Both the position numbers and the translations under genes were made by a program. The notes below the pieces were generated by a model. That model was given only the letters and a program-made list of their open reading frames with translations, was not told the origin of the DNA and searched no databases. Shown in pieces: positions 35,246 to 43,368 of a stretch of 64,000 nt of DNA (within the stretch, counting starts at the first letter, position 1; each line of letters opens with the position of its first letter). Where the stretch lies: the NCBI GenBank assembly GCA_965224225.1, contig CBDCZF010000034.1, positions 62,001-126,000 of the forward strand, given 5' to 3'. This stretch comes from CAJQQK01 sp965224225 (GTDB lineage: Bacteria > Pseudomonadota > Alphaproteobacteria > Rhizobiales > Hyphomicrobiaceae).

Positions 35246-35712
35246 GAATGTCTCCAGTGCCGATGATCGTCGAGCGTCGCTCGTGTCCATCCGTTCAATT
35301 TAGGGCTCCTGACGTCCGGCGCAAGCCGCGATTTCACAGGCAGTCACTCGCCGGCACAGCCGCTCAGCGCCGATGGCACCTGAAATATTTATGCACAATT
35401 TGTGTTGGCGGCCTTGTTGCACTGCAAAATCGCTACTCAGCCATGCCCCAGGCAGAGCGGTTGGTGCTTTGGCACCGCAGAAGATCAGGCGGAAGGTTTG
35501 CTGCAGGTTTATATTGGCTCAACACATGCGAATATATGCATTTATCGTGCATGCAAATGCTCGTTGAGACATTTTGCACTGCATTACATGTTTTACTTGC
35601 ACTGCAGCCAAAAGGCTTCATAAAATTTGGTTAACCGGTGGGAACAGTCATTGTGTGCGTTCAGTCGTTCCCATCGTTGTGTGGCGGAGTTGACTGTCAC
35701 TAGGAGGACGCC
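35246..35712. promoter_or_regulatory. AT-rich regulatory region with three TTGCACTGCA copies
   Basis: The gap between cysE and a 27-residue peptide gene. The decanucleotide TTGCACTGCA occurs exactly at 35417-35426, 35574-35583 and 35597-35606, the last two 23 bp apart, about two helical turns. Such spaced TGCA-containing boxes resemble operators of PhaR/AniA-type polyhydroxyalkanoate regulators, a resemblance from memory and not proof. The stretch is much poorer in GC than its surroundings and contains several ATG-initiated frames without conserved sequence or a good ribosome-binding site. Confidence 0.55.
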
Positions 35713-35796
35713 ATGGAACTGAGAACAAGACTAAACGTAGCCCTTGCAATGGCTTCATTCATTTTCCTTGCAGCCCTGGTACTCGGGCTAATCTAG
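35713..35796 (+). CDS. 27-residue single-pass membrane peptide
   Basis: A tiny gene with a very good ribosome-binding site (TAGGAGG, 5-6 bases before ATG). The peptide has a basic N-terminus (MELRTRLNVALAM) and one hydrophobic helix (ASFIFLAALVLGLI) that reaches the C-terminus, as in small membrane regulators of oxidases or transporters. An 8-bp GC hairpin follows the stop within 4 bases and a clear terminator lies 43 bp on, so it sits in its own transcription unit behind the TTGCACTGCA region. I do not recognise a named family. Coding status is inferred from these signals. Confidence 0.65.
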   Translation: MELRTRLNVALAMASFIFLAALVLGLI

Positions 35797-35838
35797 CCGC
35801 TGGCCGCAAAGAGCGGCCAGGGAACACAATAACCGATT

Positions 35839-35868
35839 GGCGCGACCGCGGGGGATCGCGCCATTTTT
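35839..35868 (+). terminator. Rho-independent terminator
   Basis: Stem GGCGCGA/TCGCGCC of 7 bp with a 10-base loop, followed by ATTTTTG. It lies downstream of the 27-residue peptide gene. A second hairpin (CTGGCCGC/GCGGCCAG, 35800-35820) precedes it. Confidence 0.8.
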
Positions 35869-35921
35869 GTGTGGATTTGGGAGACGACGTCAAACTGAGC
35901 ACCGCGGCGTCGTTGCGGACG

Positions 35922-36668
35922 TCAGATCCGCTCACCGGCTTCGGCTCGCATCATCAGTTCGGCCAGATTGCCCTCGTTAACGAGCCGGCGAACCAGGCTT
36001 TTCAGGCCGTCGCGGCCAATCCGTCGCTCGATCTGGCGGACACGTGTCGCGGCAGCGCCGTAGGCTTCGCGCCAGCCGACCTGTTCGGTGTATTTGGCCC
36101 AGGCACCCAGGTAGGATTCGATCTGCATGACGCCTTCGACGGCCCGGCGGCCGACCGCTTGGCGCAGGCGCGGATCGTTCGAGACGACGACGGCCAGGCC
36201 CTCATCGAACCAGGCCGGCACCCGACCCAGCGCCCAGCCGATAAGACCCATGCGCCAATGCAGCTCGATATGCACCAGTTCGTGGGTTGCGATAACCTCG
36301 AAGACGCGCGATGGCGCAAGCAGCACGGCGTGCCAGCCATAGGCAATACCTTTGGCACCGCTCGCGCCGAACCGGCCGGCACAGGCATACGTCCGGCACA
36401 CGACGATACGCGGATTGGAGCGCATTTCGCCGAAAAACTCCGCCACCTCACGGCGTGCCAACTTCACTGCTGTCGCAATCCGGCGCCGCTCGGAGTTGGT
36501 CGTGCCCGCTTCGACATAGATGCCAGGGTCATCGGGCGCCAGTCGGCTGAGCTTATAACAGGCAGGGCAGACCATGTGCTGCGGCCCAGGCAGGATAACT
36601 GCAGCCGCGGCTGCGGCGGCCAGCATAAGCAATGATACGAAAAGCGCGATGCGCGCGGCGAGTTTCAT
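35922..36668 (-). CDS. Secreted or membrane-anchored zinc peptidase-like protein
   Basis: A 248-residue protein with an N-terminal hydrophobic segment (LAARIALFVSLLMLAAAAAA), then a gluzincin core: HELVH at 129-133 (His129, Glu130, His133), followed 23 residues later by WFDEGLAV with Glu156 as third ligand. This His-Glu-x-x-His plus WFxEG layout is that of MA-clan peptidases. Four Cys near the N-terminus (VCPACYK, CRTYACAG) may form disulfides in the periplasm. The start at 36668 places the signal first. No named family was recognised. It shares direction with the next small secreted protein gene. Confidence 0.75.
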   Translation of the reverse strand: MKLAARIALFVSLLMLAAAAAAAVILPGPQHMVCPACYKLSRLAPDDPGIYVEAGTTNSERRRIATAVKLARREVAEFFGEMRSNPRIVVCRTYACAGRFGASGAKGIAYGWHAVLLAPSRVFEVIATHELVHIELHWRMGLIGWALGRVPAWFDEGLAVVVSNDPRLRQAVGRRAVEGVMQIESYLGAWAKYTEQVGWREAYGAAATRVRQIERRIGRDGLKSLVRRLVNEGNLAELMMRAEAGERI

Positions 36669-36747
36669 GATCAAGGCTGCGTCGTGGTTGTCTTGGTCCG
36701 GCTCAGTGCAGCCCAGGGCGTGCAACATTCATGCCGGGCCTGCTGGC

Positions 36748-37116
36748 TCAGTGTGGCACCGCGACCGTCTGCGTGCCGCCGCCGTCACCATGCCTGCTGT
36801 CGCGAGCGCGCACGGTAACTGACTGAATCTCAGGTGCAATACGCACCCCCTGCAGTGATCGCGTGAAGGGCTGCTCGTTTTCGTGGGGATGGAACAGAGT
36901 GCGCGTGCCAAGCACCTTGCCGTCCGGTGCTATGACCTGCCATTGGTCGGCATAGTGCTTCCAACCGGTATCGTCATGACGCACCGTAACATCGAAGGCG
37001 AACGTGCCGTTTGCCGTCTTGCGCACCTTGACGTCGACGACATCGGCCTTGCCGGCGAGTACCGATCCCGCAAACATTGCAGTCAGGCCAATTGCCAAAC
37101 CGATCCGAGAAAGCAT
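36748..37116 (-). CDS. Small secreted protein of unknown function
   Basis: A 122-residue protein with a signal peptide (MLSRIGLAIGLTAMFAGSVL, cleaved near AGKA) and a single beta-rich domain: DVKVRKTANGTFAFDVTVRH, WKHYADQWQVIAPDGKVLG and PFTRSLQGVRIAPE. The same conserved pattern is familiar from unannotated alphaproteobacterial proteins, but I know no function. Several His (HPHENEQPF, YADQW context) could bind metal. AGGAG is 10-11 bases from the ATG. It may share a transcript with the zinc peptidase-like gene downstream (79 bp gap). Confidence 0.78.
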   Translation of the reverse strand: MLSRIGLAIGLTAMFAGSVLAGKADVVDVKVRKTANGTFAFDVTVRHDDTGWKHYADQWQVIAPDGKVLGTRTLFHPHENEQPFTRSLQGVRIAPEIQSVTVRARDSRHGDGGGTQTVAVPH

Positions 37117-37252
37117 GATCACCCAACTCCTGTTGAACGCATCCATCCGGTGGCGTCTGCACCCTGGACAATTCTGCGAATGTGTCCGAACACACCCGAC
37201 TTGATATAAGCCCGGAACCTAATCGCACCCGAAAGACCGAGAGGCCGTTTTC

Positions 37253-38197
37253 GTGGCAGCACACAGTTCGACACCGATCGTGATCCTCGCACTCGGCGCC
37301 AACTTCGCCATTGCGTGCGCCAAGTTTTTGGCATTCTTGTGGACCGGATCTTCGGCCATGCTATCGGAGGCAATCCACTCCGTCGCCGACACTTCGAACC
37401 AGGGCCTCCTGCTTTACGGCACCTATCGTGCGGGCCGCCCGGCCGATGAGCGCCATCCGTTCGGCTACGCACGCGAGCTTTATTTCTGGAGCTTTGTCGT
37501 CGCCATCCTGCTCTTTTCGCTGGGTGCCGGCTTTTCGATCTACGAGGGCATCGAAAAGCTCCGCCATCCCCATCCGATCAAGGATCCGTTCGTCAACTAC
37601 ATCGTGCTTGGCATCGCGATTGCCCTTGAAGGGGTGGCGCTGCGTGCTGCCCTGCGCGAATTCAACCGCCGGCGCGGCGGCATTCCTGCGGTGCGCGCAC
37701 TCCGCCGCTCTAAGGACCCCGCCCTCTTTACGATCGTACTCGAAGACCTGGCAGCCATCATCGGCTTGCTCGTCGCGCTGACCGGCATTCTTGCCGCCCA
37801 CCTGATGGATTGGCCCTCAGCCGACGGTCTCGCCTCGATCGTGATCGGGCTCGTGCTGGCGTTCGTTGCGGCATTCATCGCCGCCGAAGTCAAGGCGCTG
37901 CTGATCGGTGAAGCAGCACACCCCGAACTCCAGGACGGCGTGCATACCATCATCAACCACGAGCGTATAAACAACGGCCACATTGTCGAGATCAACGAGA
38001 TCCGCACCCTCCAGCTCGGCGCCAATGCGGTGCTCGTGACTGTCAGTGTCGACTTTGACGACACCACGCGCGCGACAGATATCAAGGCCGCCACCAACCG
38101 GCTCGAAACCGCCATCCGCGAGCGCTTCCCTGAGGTTTCCAACTTCTACATCGAGGTCGAAGCAGCCTCGGATCACGCCGCCATTTCGTCAAGGTGA
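37253..38197 (+). CDS. Cation diffusion facilitator family transporter
   Basis: A 314-residue CDF-type metal/proton antiporter with six helices (about 9-200) and a C-terminal cytosolic ferredoxin-like domain (VEINEIRTLQLGANAVLVTV). The first half of the transport site is present (His42 and Asp46 in AIHSVADTSNQG), but the matching motif in the fifth helix reads VLEDLAAIIG, with Glu-Asp and no His. This ED-type site is known in the ZnT9-like subgroup and may change metal choice or mode. The start is GTG with GAGG upstream. The EamA gene follows within 10 bp. Confidence 0.88.
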   Translation: MAAHSSTPIVILALGANFAIACAKFLAFLWTGSSAMLSEAIHSVADTSNQGLLLYGTYRAGRPADERHPFGYARELYFWSFVVAILLFSLGAGFSIYEGIEKLRHPHPIKDPFVNYIVLGIAIALEGVALRAALREFNRRRGGIPAVRALRRSKDPALFTIVLEDLAAIIGLLVALTGILAAHLMDWPSADGLASIVIGLVLAFVAAFIAAEVKALLIGEAAHPELQDGVHTIINHERINNGHIVEINEIRTLQLGANAVLVTVSVDFDDTTRATDIKAATNRLETAIRERFPEVSNFYIEVEAASDHAAISSR

Positions 38198-38206
38198 GGG
38201 TCCTGC

Positions 38207-39088
38207 TTGGCGCTGCACCAACAAACTTCGGGCATCCTCTATTTCCTTCTGGCGATCGGCCTGATTGCCCTGGTTGATACCGTCTGCAAATTCTACACGG
38301 ACGAACTGCACGCAGTCATGCTGGTGTGGGGCTATTTCGTGGCCATCGCGTGTTTCGTTAGCGCTCATTTCGGATTGAGCGGAAAGTTCGACTTGCTTCG
38401 CTGCAACCGTCCAGGCCTGCAAGTCGCGCGTTCCGGTTTCCTGGTGGCGTCGATCGCGAGCCTGTTTGTCAGCCTGACCTATCTGCCGATCGCCGAGGCC
38501 ACCGCCATCGGCTTTACCGGGCCATTGTTCATCACCGCCTTATCGGTGCCGCTGCTCGGCGAGCGGGTCGGCTGGCACCGTTGGCTCGCCGTTGCCGTCG
38601 GCCTCGCAGGCGTGCTCGTAATCGTCCGGCCCGGCGGTGCGGTCTGGCACTGGTCCGCCATCATGGCGCTGCTCGGAGCAGTCTCATTCGCCTTGTTCCA
38701 AATCGTCACCCGCCGGCTGGCAAACCAGGATCGCCACGAAACCACGCTACTCTATACAGCCGTTGGCGGCACCATCTGGGCCAGTCTAATTGTGCCCTTT
38801 TTCTGGACGACACCCACGATCGAGCACGTGGCCATGTTCCTTGCGACCGGAGCGATGGGGGCGGGCGCACACTATGCGATGCTGCAGGCCTTCGCGCGGG
38901 CGGAAGCCTCGCTGCTCGCACCCTTCAACTACAGCAAGCTCATCTGGGTCACGATTACGGGCTACTTGGTGTTCGGCGACTGGCCCGGGCTCGACACCTT
39001 GATTGGCAGCACCATCATCACGGGCGCAGGTCTCTACGTGATCTACCGGGAAGGCCGGCAGCGGCAGCAGGCAATCGGCAAATGGTAG
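38207..39088 (+). CDS. DMT superfamily (EamA) transporter
   Basis: A 293-residue, ten-helix drug/metabolite transporter made of two EamA repeats (about 10-140 and 150-285). Typical features include LPIAEATAIGFTGPLFITAL with the LGERVGWHRWLAVAVGLAG loop in repeat 1 and ASLLAPFNYSKLIWVTITGY in repeat 2. It presumably exports a small metabolite. Initiation is apparently at TTG after AAGGTGAGGG, since no ATG precedes the first helix. It is co-directional with the CDF gene at 10 bp, hence probably one operon. Confidence 0.88.
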   Translation: MALHQQTSGILYFLLAIGLIALVDTVCKFYTDELHAVMLVWGYFVAIACFVSAHFGLSGKFDLLRCNRPGLQVARSGFLVASIASLFVSLTYLPIAEATAIGFTGPLFITALSVPLLGERVGWHRWLAVAVGLAGVLVIVRPGGAVWHWSAIMALLGAVSFALFQIVTRRLANQDRHETTLLYTAVGGTIWASLIVPFFWTTPTIEHVAMFLATGAMGAGAHYAMLQAFARAEASLLAPFNYSKLIWVTITGYLVFGDWPGLDTLIGSTIITGAGLYVIYREGRQRQQAIGKW

Positions 39089-39123
39089 GCGCGCACGATC
39101 ACCGGCCTCTCAGCCAACGAGCC

Positions 39124-40308
39124 TCAAGGCAGCCAGCCGAACGCCAGGTGGAAAAGTGAATCGAGCCCCCGACGGGTCAGACCGCCACGCGCCACGTCCT
39201 CGGCCGCAAACAGCGGCACCTGGCTTTGCGCACCGGTCGAACTCGTCACCCGCAGCATCGCGATCTGATCACCGCGCCGGATCGGCGGCTTCAATGGGCC
39301 ATTGTAAATGATCGCACCCCTGAGACGCTGGGTGACGGGATAGCGTGGCAGAAACACGCTGACCTGGCCCTTGCCGACGAGCGGCACGAAAATCTGCGAA
39401 CCGCCCCAGACCCGCGCCTGGCCGATAACCTCACCCTCGTCGAATACCTTGAAGGGTGCAAATCCGTCGAACCCCCACTTCAGGATGCGTACCGCCTCGT
39501 CCCAGCGCTCCTTCTTGCTCTTCATGCCGCCAAGAACCGCAATCAGGCGCCGTCCGTCCTTAATCGCCGATGCGACGATGCCGTAGCCGGCCTGCTTGGT
39601 GTATCCCGTTTTCAGACCGTCGACGCCGAGGTTCATGAACAGCAGGCGGTTGCGATTGATGAATTTGAACTTGCGGTACTTGAACTCGCGTTCGGCGAAA
39701 TAGGGATAGTACTCGGCATAGGAATAGATCAGATGGCGCGCCAGGATCGCGAGGTCGCGGGCGCTCATCAGCTGGCGTGGATGCGGCAGGCCGCTGGCGT
39801 TGCCGAATGTGGATTTGGTGAGCCCGATGCGCTTGGCCTCCTTTTCCATCTCGCGCGCGAACGCTTCCTCGGATCCTGCCATGCCTTCGGCAATGGCGAT
39901 CGCTGCATCGTTTCCGGACTGCACGACCAGACCGCGGATCATCTGCTCGAGCGTTGCCGACGTGTTGATCGGCACGAACATCGACGATGTGCGCGACGGC
40001 CCGCCGCCCCTGCGCCAGGCATTTTCGCTGACGACAAACTCGTCCGTGAGGCGCAGCTTCTTGGCTTCGAGCGCTTTGAAGATCATGGCAAGCGTCATCA
40101 GCTTGCTCATGCTGGCCGGCGGCTGCGGCTGATCGGCGTCAAGGGCATAGAGGATCGAGCCCGTCTGCCCGTCGATGAGAATGGCGTTTCGCGCCTTCGT
40201 CTGAAAACCTTCGTCATTGGCCGTAGAAGCTGCGAGCGGCACCCCCGCAAGGCCCCACGCCAAGACGATCAGTCCGCAAAGCCGCACAACGACTGCAGCG
40301 CGCATCAT
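39124..40308 (-). CDS. dacA: D-alanyl-D-alanine carboxypeptidase (PBP5/6 type)
   Basis: Trims the terminal D-Ala from peptidoglycan stem peptides. The 394-residue precursor has a signal peptide (VVVRLCGLIVLAWGLAGVPL) and all three penicillin-binding motifs: Ser66-Met-Ser-Lys69 (PASMSKLMT), Ser131-Gly-Asn133 (VVQSGNDAAI) and Lys233-Thr-Gly235 (GLKTGYTKQ). The C-terminal PBP5 beta domain follows (about 285-375), and the last residues (LDSLFHLAFGWL) can form the amphipathic membrane anchor. It is a complete gene, convergent with the EamA gene and downstream of the disrupted rlpA-like gene. Confidence 0.95.
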   Translation of the reverse strand: MMRAAVVVRLCGLIVLAWGLAGVPLAASTANDEGFQTKARNAILIDGQTGSILYALDADQPQPPASMSKLMTLAMIFKALEAKKLRLTDEFVVSENAWRRGGGPSRTSSMFVPINTSATLEQMIRGLVVQSGNDAAIAIAEGMAGSEEAFAREMEKEAKRIGLTKSTFGNASGLPHPRQLMSARDLAILARHLIYSYAEYYPYFAEREFKYRKFKFINRNRLLFMNLGVDGLKTGYTKQAGYGIVASAIKDGRRLIAVLGGMKSKKERWDEAVRILKWGFDGFAPFKVFDEGEVIGQARVWGGSQIFVPLVGKGQVSVFLPRYPVTQRLRGAIIYNGPLKPPIRRGDQIAMLRVTSSTGAQSQVPLFAAEDVARGGLTRRGLDSLFHLAFGWLP

Positions 40309-40453
40309 TTCCGCTTCCCGCTTCCAATCACATCAGCACGATTTTGGATCTATGGAATTCGCAACCCAATAGCAACCGTAAGCAACGCTTGTCCAATCCT
40401 GCAACCGGCCGGACCGATCGCGCTGGCTGGGAACAAAGAAACCTGGCAGCGGC

Positions 40454-41372
40454 CTAATAGCGCCGCGTGCCATCCCAGCGCGGGTAGCTCGGCCGATAAT
40501 AGCTCTGCGATTGCCCGCCCGGCCGCACCGGCGCCCGGCCTTGCGCTTTCTGCCGCGGGCGCTGCCCGAACCAAGGTTGGCGCAGCAAAAAGGCTTCTTC
40601 GTGATGCGTGCCGGCAGCCTTTCCGGCCGGGCCTGCATACTGCAGATCGACCTCGGCCCGGGCCTCGTTGGCAACGCCGAGCAGGCGGGCTACACGTTCC
40701 GAGACAATGACGATGCGATCTCGATCGGGCGGCGCACGATCATTGAGGCGAATGAGAACGGTGCGTCCGTTCACACGGTTGGTGACGTAGGCGAACGACG
40801 GTAGCGGTAAAGTTGGATGGGCACCGGTCAGCAGTTTCGGATCGAAGATTTCGCCGGTCGATGTCTTATGGCCGTGCCAGGCACTGCCCATCCAGCGCAC
40901 GCTGCCCCGACCGGGCATAGGATGGATCCCGCCGCTCGACGTTTCGTCGTGGGGGTGTGACGGGCTCGACGTAGTCCCGGTGGCGTCCCCGCTGCACTCC
41001 GCGCTGTACCGGGACCGGCCAGGTCCGGTCTTTGGTCGCAGGCGGTGCATAGTGCGGTCGACTGCTCCGCGGCGGCGGCCGGTCGGTCCGCGCGACATCG
41101 CGATCGGCGGGCGGCCGGTAATAGCGGATCTTTGCCTGCCGGTCGAATTGCCGTGAGGCCGTGTCCTGCCAGGGTGGCGGCGCATCGTATCTGGCTGTTC
41201 GGGAGGCCCGGTTGCTTGGTGCCGGCGCAGCTCGCTTGGGCTGCTCGACCATGTTCAGCCGCCCGACGCTCTGCGTCCGGCCCCGTTCACCGACTGAACT
41301 GCAAGCCCCGAGCACGGCCATTGCAACGACCGCGGCCAGGCATCGAAACACGACACCGAAAATACGCAACAC
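40454..41372 (-). pseudogene. rlpA: RlpA-like septal lipoprotein, one frameshift
   Basis: Two overlapping frames together make one RlpA-type gene of about 305 codons. The first part, from a GTG with CGGAG upstream, has a lipoprotein signal (VVAMAVLGACSS, lipobox Cys) and a long Pro/Arg-rich linker. It runs on to a premature stop after CLARP. The second frame carries the double-psi beta-barrel: HGHKTSTGEIFDPKLLTGAH, TNRVNGRTVLIRLNDRAP and RVARLLGVANEARAEVDLQY. Dropping one base in the GTCGGGGCAGC stretch near 40907 joins them. The domain itself is well kept, so sequencing error, recent mutation or programmed shift are all open. RlpA proteins cleave denuded glycan at the septum. Confidence 0.82.
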
Positions 41373-41577
41373 AACCCAACTCCGCTGCGGCGGCCGCACC
41401 CTCGAAGGTGTCAGCCTGGAACACGTTGCAAGAGGTTGGCCGAGATTGGTTAACGAGACGTAAACGGCATCGCATTTCTGCCGCGCGCATCGCCTAGGCG
41501 CACCAGCCCTTGAGGTAGCGCACAAACCCGTCTAAAGGTCTTGTGTCTTGGGGCCTCGGGCACGATTTGCACCGACC

Positions 41578-41667
41578 GGAGGGGTGGCCGAGTGGTTGAA
41601 GGCAGCGGTCTTGAAAACCGCCAGGCGGGAAACCGTCTCGTGGGTTCGAATCCCACCCCCTCCGCCA
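41578..41667 (+). tRNA. tRNA-Ser (anticodon UGA)
   Basis: A 90-base tRNA with encoded CCA. Acceptor arms GGAGGGG/CCCCTCC pair perfectly, the D-arm starts GGCCGAGTGG, the anticodon stem-loop GCGGTCTTGAAAACCGC gives TGA, a class-II variable arm follows (GGCGGGAAACCGTC), and the T-loop reads GTTCGAATC. It reads UCA and related serine codons. The locus just downstream is the betaine-type ABC region; no repeat of the tRNA 3' end was noticed there. Confidence 0.97.
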
Positions 41668-41823
41668 AGAAAATATGTTAAGACATTGATATCATTTCTT
41701 CAATTTATGGATCGCGCAAAATCGATATCGATAGCCTCTTCACGCATCAATGGACGCTGGAGCTGGCCTATCGACGAAGATCTGTTTGGGCTTGTCTGAC
41801 GGCATTTGCAATCCGCTGCTCGG

Positions 41824-43368
41824 CTACTTGCGTTCACCTTGCACGATACGGTCGAGCATCATGGCACAGAACAGAATGGCAAAGCCCGCCAGAATGCCTT
41901 GGCCCACGTTGGCGTATTGCAGTGCTTCGAGGACATCCTCGCCGAGGCCCTTGGCGCCGATCAGCGATGCCACCACGACCATTGCTAGCGATAGCATGAT
42001 GGTCTGGTTGATGCCGGCCCGGATCGAGGGGCTCGCAAGGGGCAAGTCGACGCGGGTGAGCAGATACCAGTTGCTGGCGCCGAACGAGATCGCGGCTTCA
42101 CGCACATTTTCAGGCACGCCGCGCAGGCCCAGAACGGTCAGGCGAACGACCGGTGTGCCGCCGAAGATCATGGTCGTGACGACGGCTGCGGGTTTACCCG
42201 TTCCGAAGAAGGCGATGACCGGGATCATGAATACAAAGGCCGGCATGGTCTGCATGAAATCCATGATCGGCTGGATGAAGGAGTAAAACCTCGGCCGCCG
42301 GGCGCAGTACATTCCGAGCGGAATGCCGATCACGATCGAAAGGCAGGCAGCGGTTCCAAGCAGGGCCAGTGTCGTCATCGCCTTTTCCCAGAAGCCGAGC
42401 AGGCCCATGTAGGCGAGGAATGCACCGGAATAAATGGCGGTGCGGTGGCCAGCGGACAGCCACGTCAACAGCACGACGAAGCTTGCAATCACCATCCAGG
42501 GTGTTTTGACGAACACCAGCTCCAACGCGTCGAGCATCAATCGGATGGCAAGCGTGATCAGGTCGAACAGGGCGTCGCCGTTGGTCACGGCAAATGTGAA
42601 AAAGGCTTCGACCCAGGCGATGCTGGTCAAACGGATGTCGGGATGGGTCGGGAAGTTTGCGAGGAACGGGAAAGCTCCGGGAAAGCTGTAATGCATCACC
42701 GTCGCGACCGTGATGATCAGCACGAAAATGACACTCAGGACAATATGGCGGACCGGCATGCCGGAAGGTATGGATGGTTCGGACAACCAATCAGAGAAGC
42801 GCTTTTCGAGGAATGTGTTGGCGAGAACCGCCTGGGCTGCCTTGGCGATCAGTAGGATCGCGAGACCGCCGATCGCGATCCAGACGCCCTGCTCGGCCAG
42901 TTGCTCGGCCTCCAGGCGAATGCCGCCGATCGCACCCTCGAGTGACTGGACCGTGCGCTTATAGACCTCTACCTTCTCCGATCCGCTCTCGATGGCGGCT
43001 GCGAGCTGTTTCTGCCTGAGCGCCAGCGTCGCCTCGATCGAGGTGATGCGGTCACGAGCGTCGGCGGCAAGGTCGCCGAAAAGACCTCTCGCCAGCTGGA
43101 CATAAGCGAGCGTCTCGATGATCAGGAACGCAAGGCACCAGTTCCATAGGCCGCGTGCGCCGTACCAGATCGGACCAAGCAGGCCGGCCCAGAAATTGAA
43201 TGTCCAAGAGAAGCGTGACTCGCTGCCGATATTGTCGAATTGCCGGGCGTAATAATCGGGGTTGGTGCGCACGAATTGCGCAACTTGCTGGCGCCGTTCC
43301 TCGTTGCGGGCGGCGCGTTCCTGTTTCCGGCAACCTTGGAAACAAAACGGGTTGATGCCGTCGTTCAT
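41824..43368 (-). CDS. proW: ProW-like ABC transporter permease (glycine betaine/proline)
   Basis: The 514-residue permease of an osmoprotectant importer. The C-terminal half is the BPD permease domain with the EAA-type loop (ENVREAAISFGASNWYLLTR) and helices typical of ProW (FMQTMPAFVFMIPVIAFFGT). The N-terminal half is longer than in E. coli ProW: a cysteine-containing start (NPFCFQGCRKQERAARN), an early helix pair and a coiled segment (ADARDRITSIEATLALRQKQ). Its ATG overlaps the restored stop of the proV gene (ATGA). This is the only intact gene of the three-gene transporter. Confidence 0.9.
   Translation of the reverse strand: MNDGINPFCFQGCRKQERAARNEERRQQVAQFVRTNPDYYARQFDNIGSESRFSWTFNFWAGLLGPIWYGARGLWNWCLAFLIIETLAYVQLARGLFGDLAADARDRITSIEATLALRQKQLAAAIESGSEKVEVYKRTVQSLEGAIGGIRLEAEQLAEQGVWIAIGGLAILLIAKAAQAVLANTFLEKRFSDWLSEPSIPSGMPVRHIVLSVIFVLIITVATVMHYSFPGAFPFLANFPTHPDIRLTSIAWVEAFFTFAVTNGDALFDLITLAIRLMLDALELVFVKTPWMVIASFVVLLTWLSAGHRTAIYSGAFLAYMGLLGFWEKAMTTLALLGTAACLSIVIGIPLGMYCARRPRFYSFIQPIMDFMQTMPAFVFMIPVIAFFGTGKPAAVVTTMIFGGTPVVRLTVLGLRGVPENVREAAISFGASNWYLLTRVDLPLASPSIRAGINQTIMLSLAMVVVASLIGAKGLGEDVLEALQYANVGQGILAGFAILFCAMMLDRIVQGERK

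Noticed and set aside
35248..35634. 128-codon plus-strand open frame upstream of the 27-residue peptide
   Set aside because: No conserved sequence, no ribosome-binding site at the ATG, and it runs through the TTGCACTGCA repeat region, which looks regulatory.
39226..40710. 494-codon plus-strand open frame
   Set aside because: It is antisense to dacA, which has all three penicillin-binding motifs.
41450..41668. Minus-strand open frame beginning MAEGVGFEPTRRFPAW
   Set aside because: It is the well-known artefact of translating the complement of tRNA-Ser; the tRNA structure here is complete.
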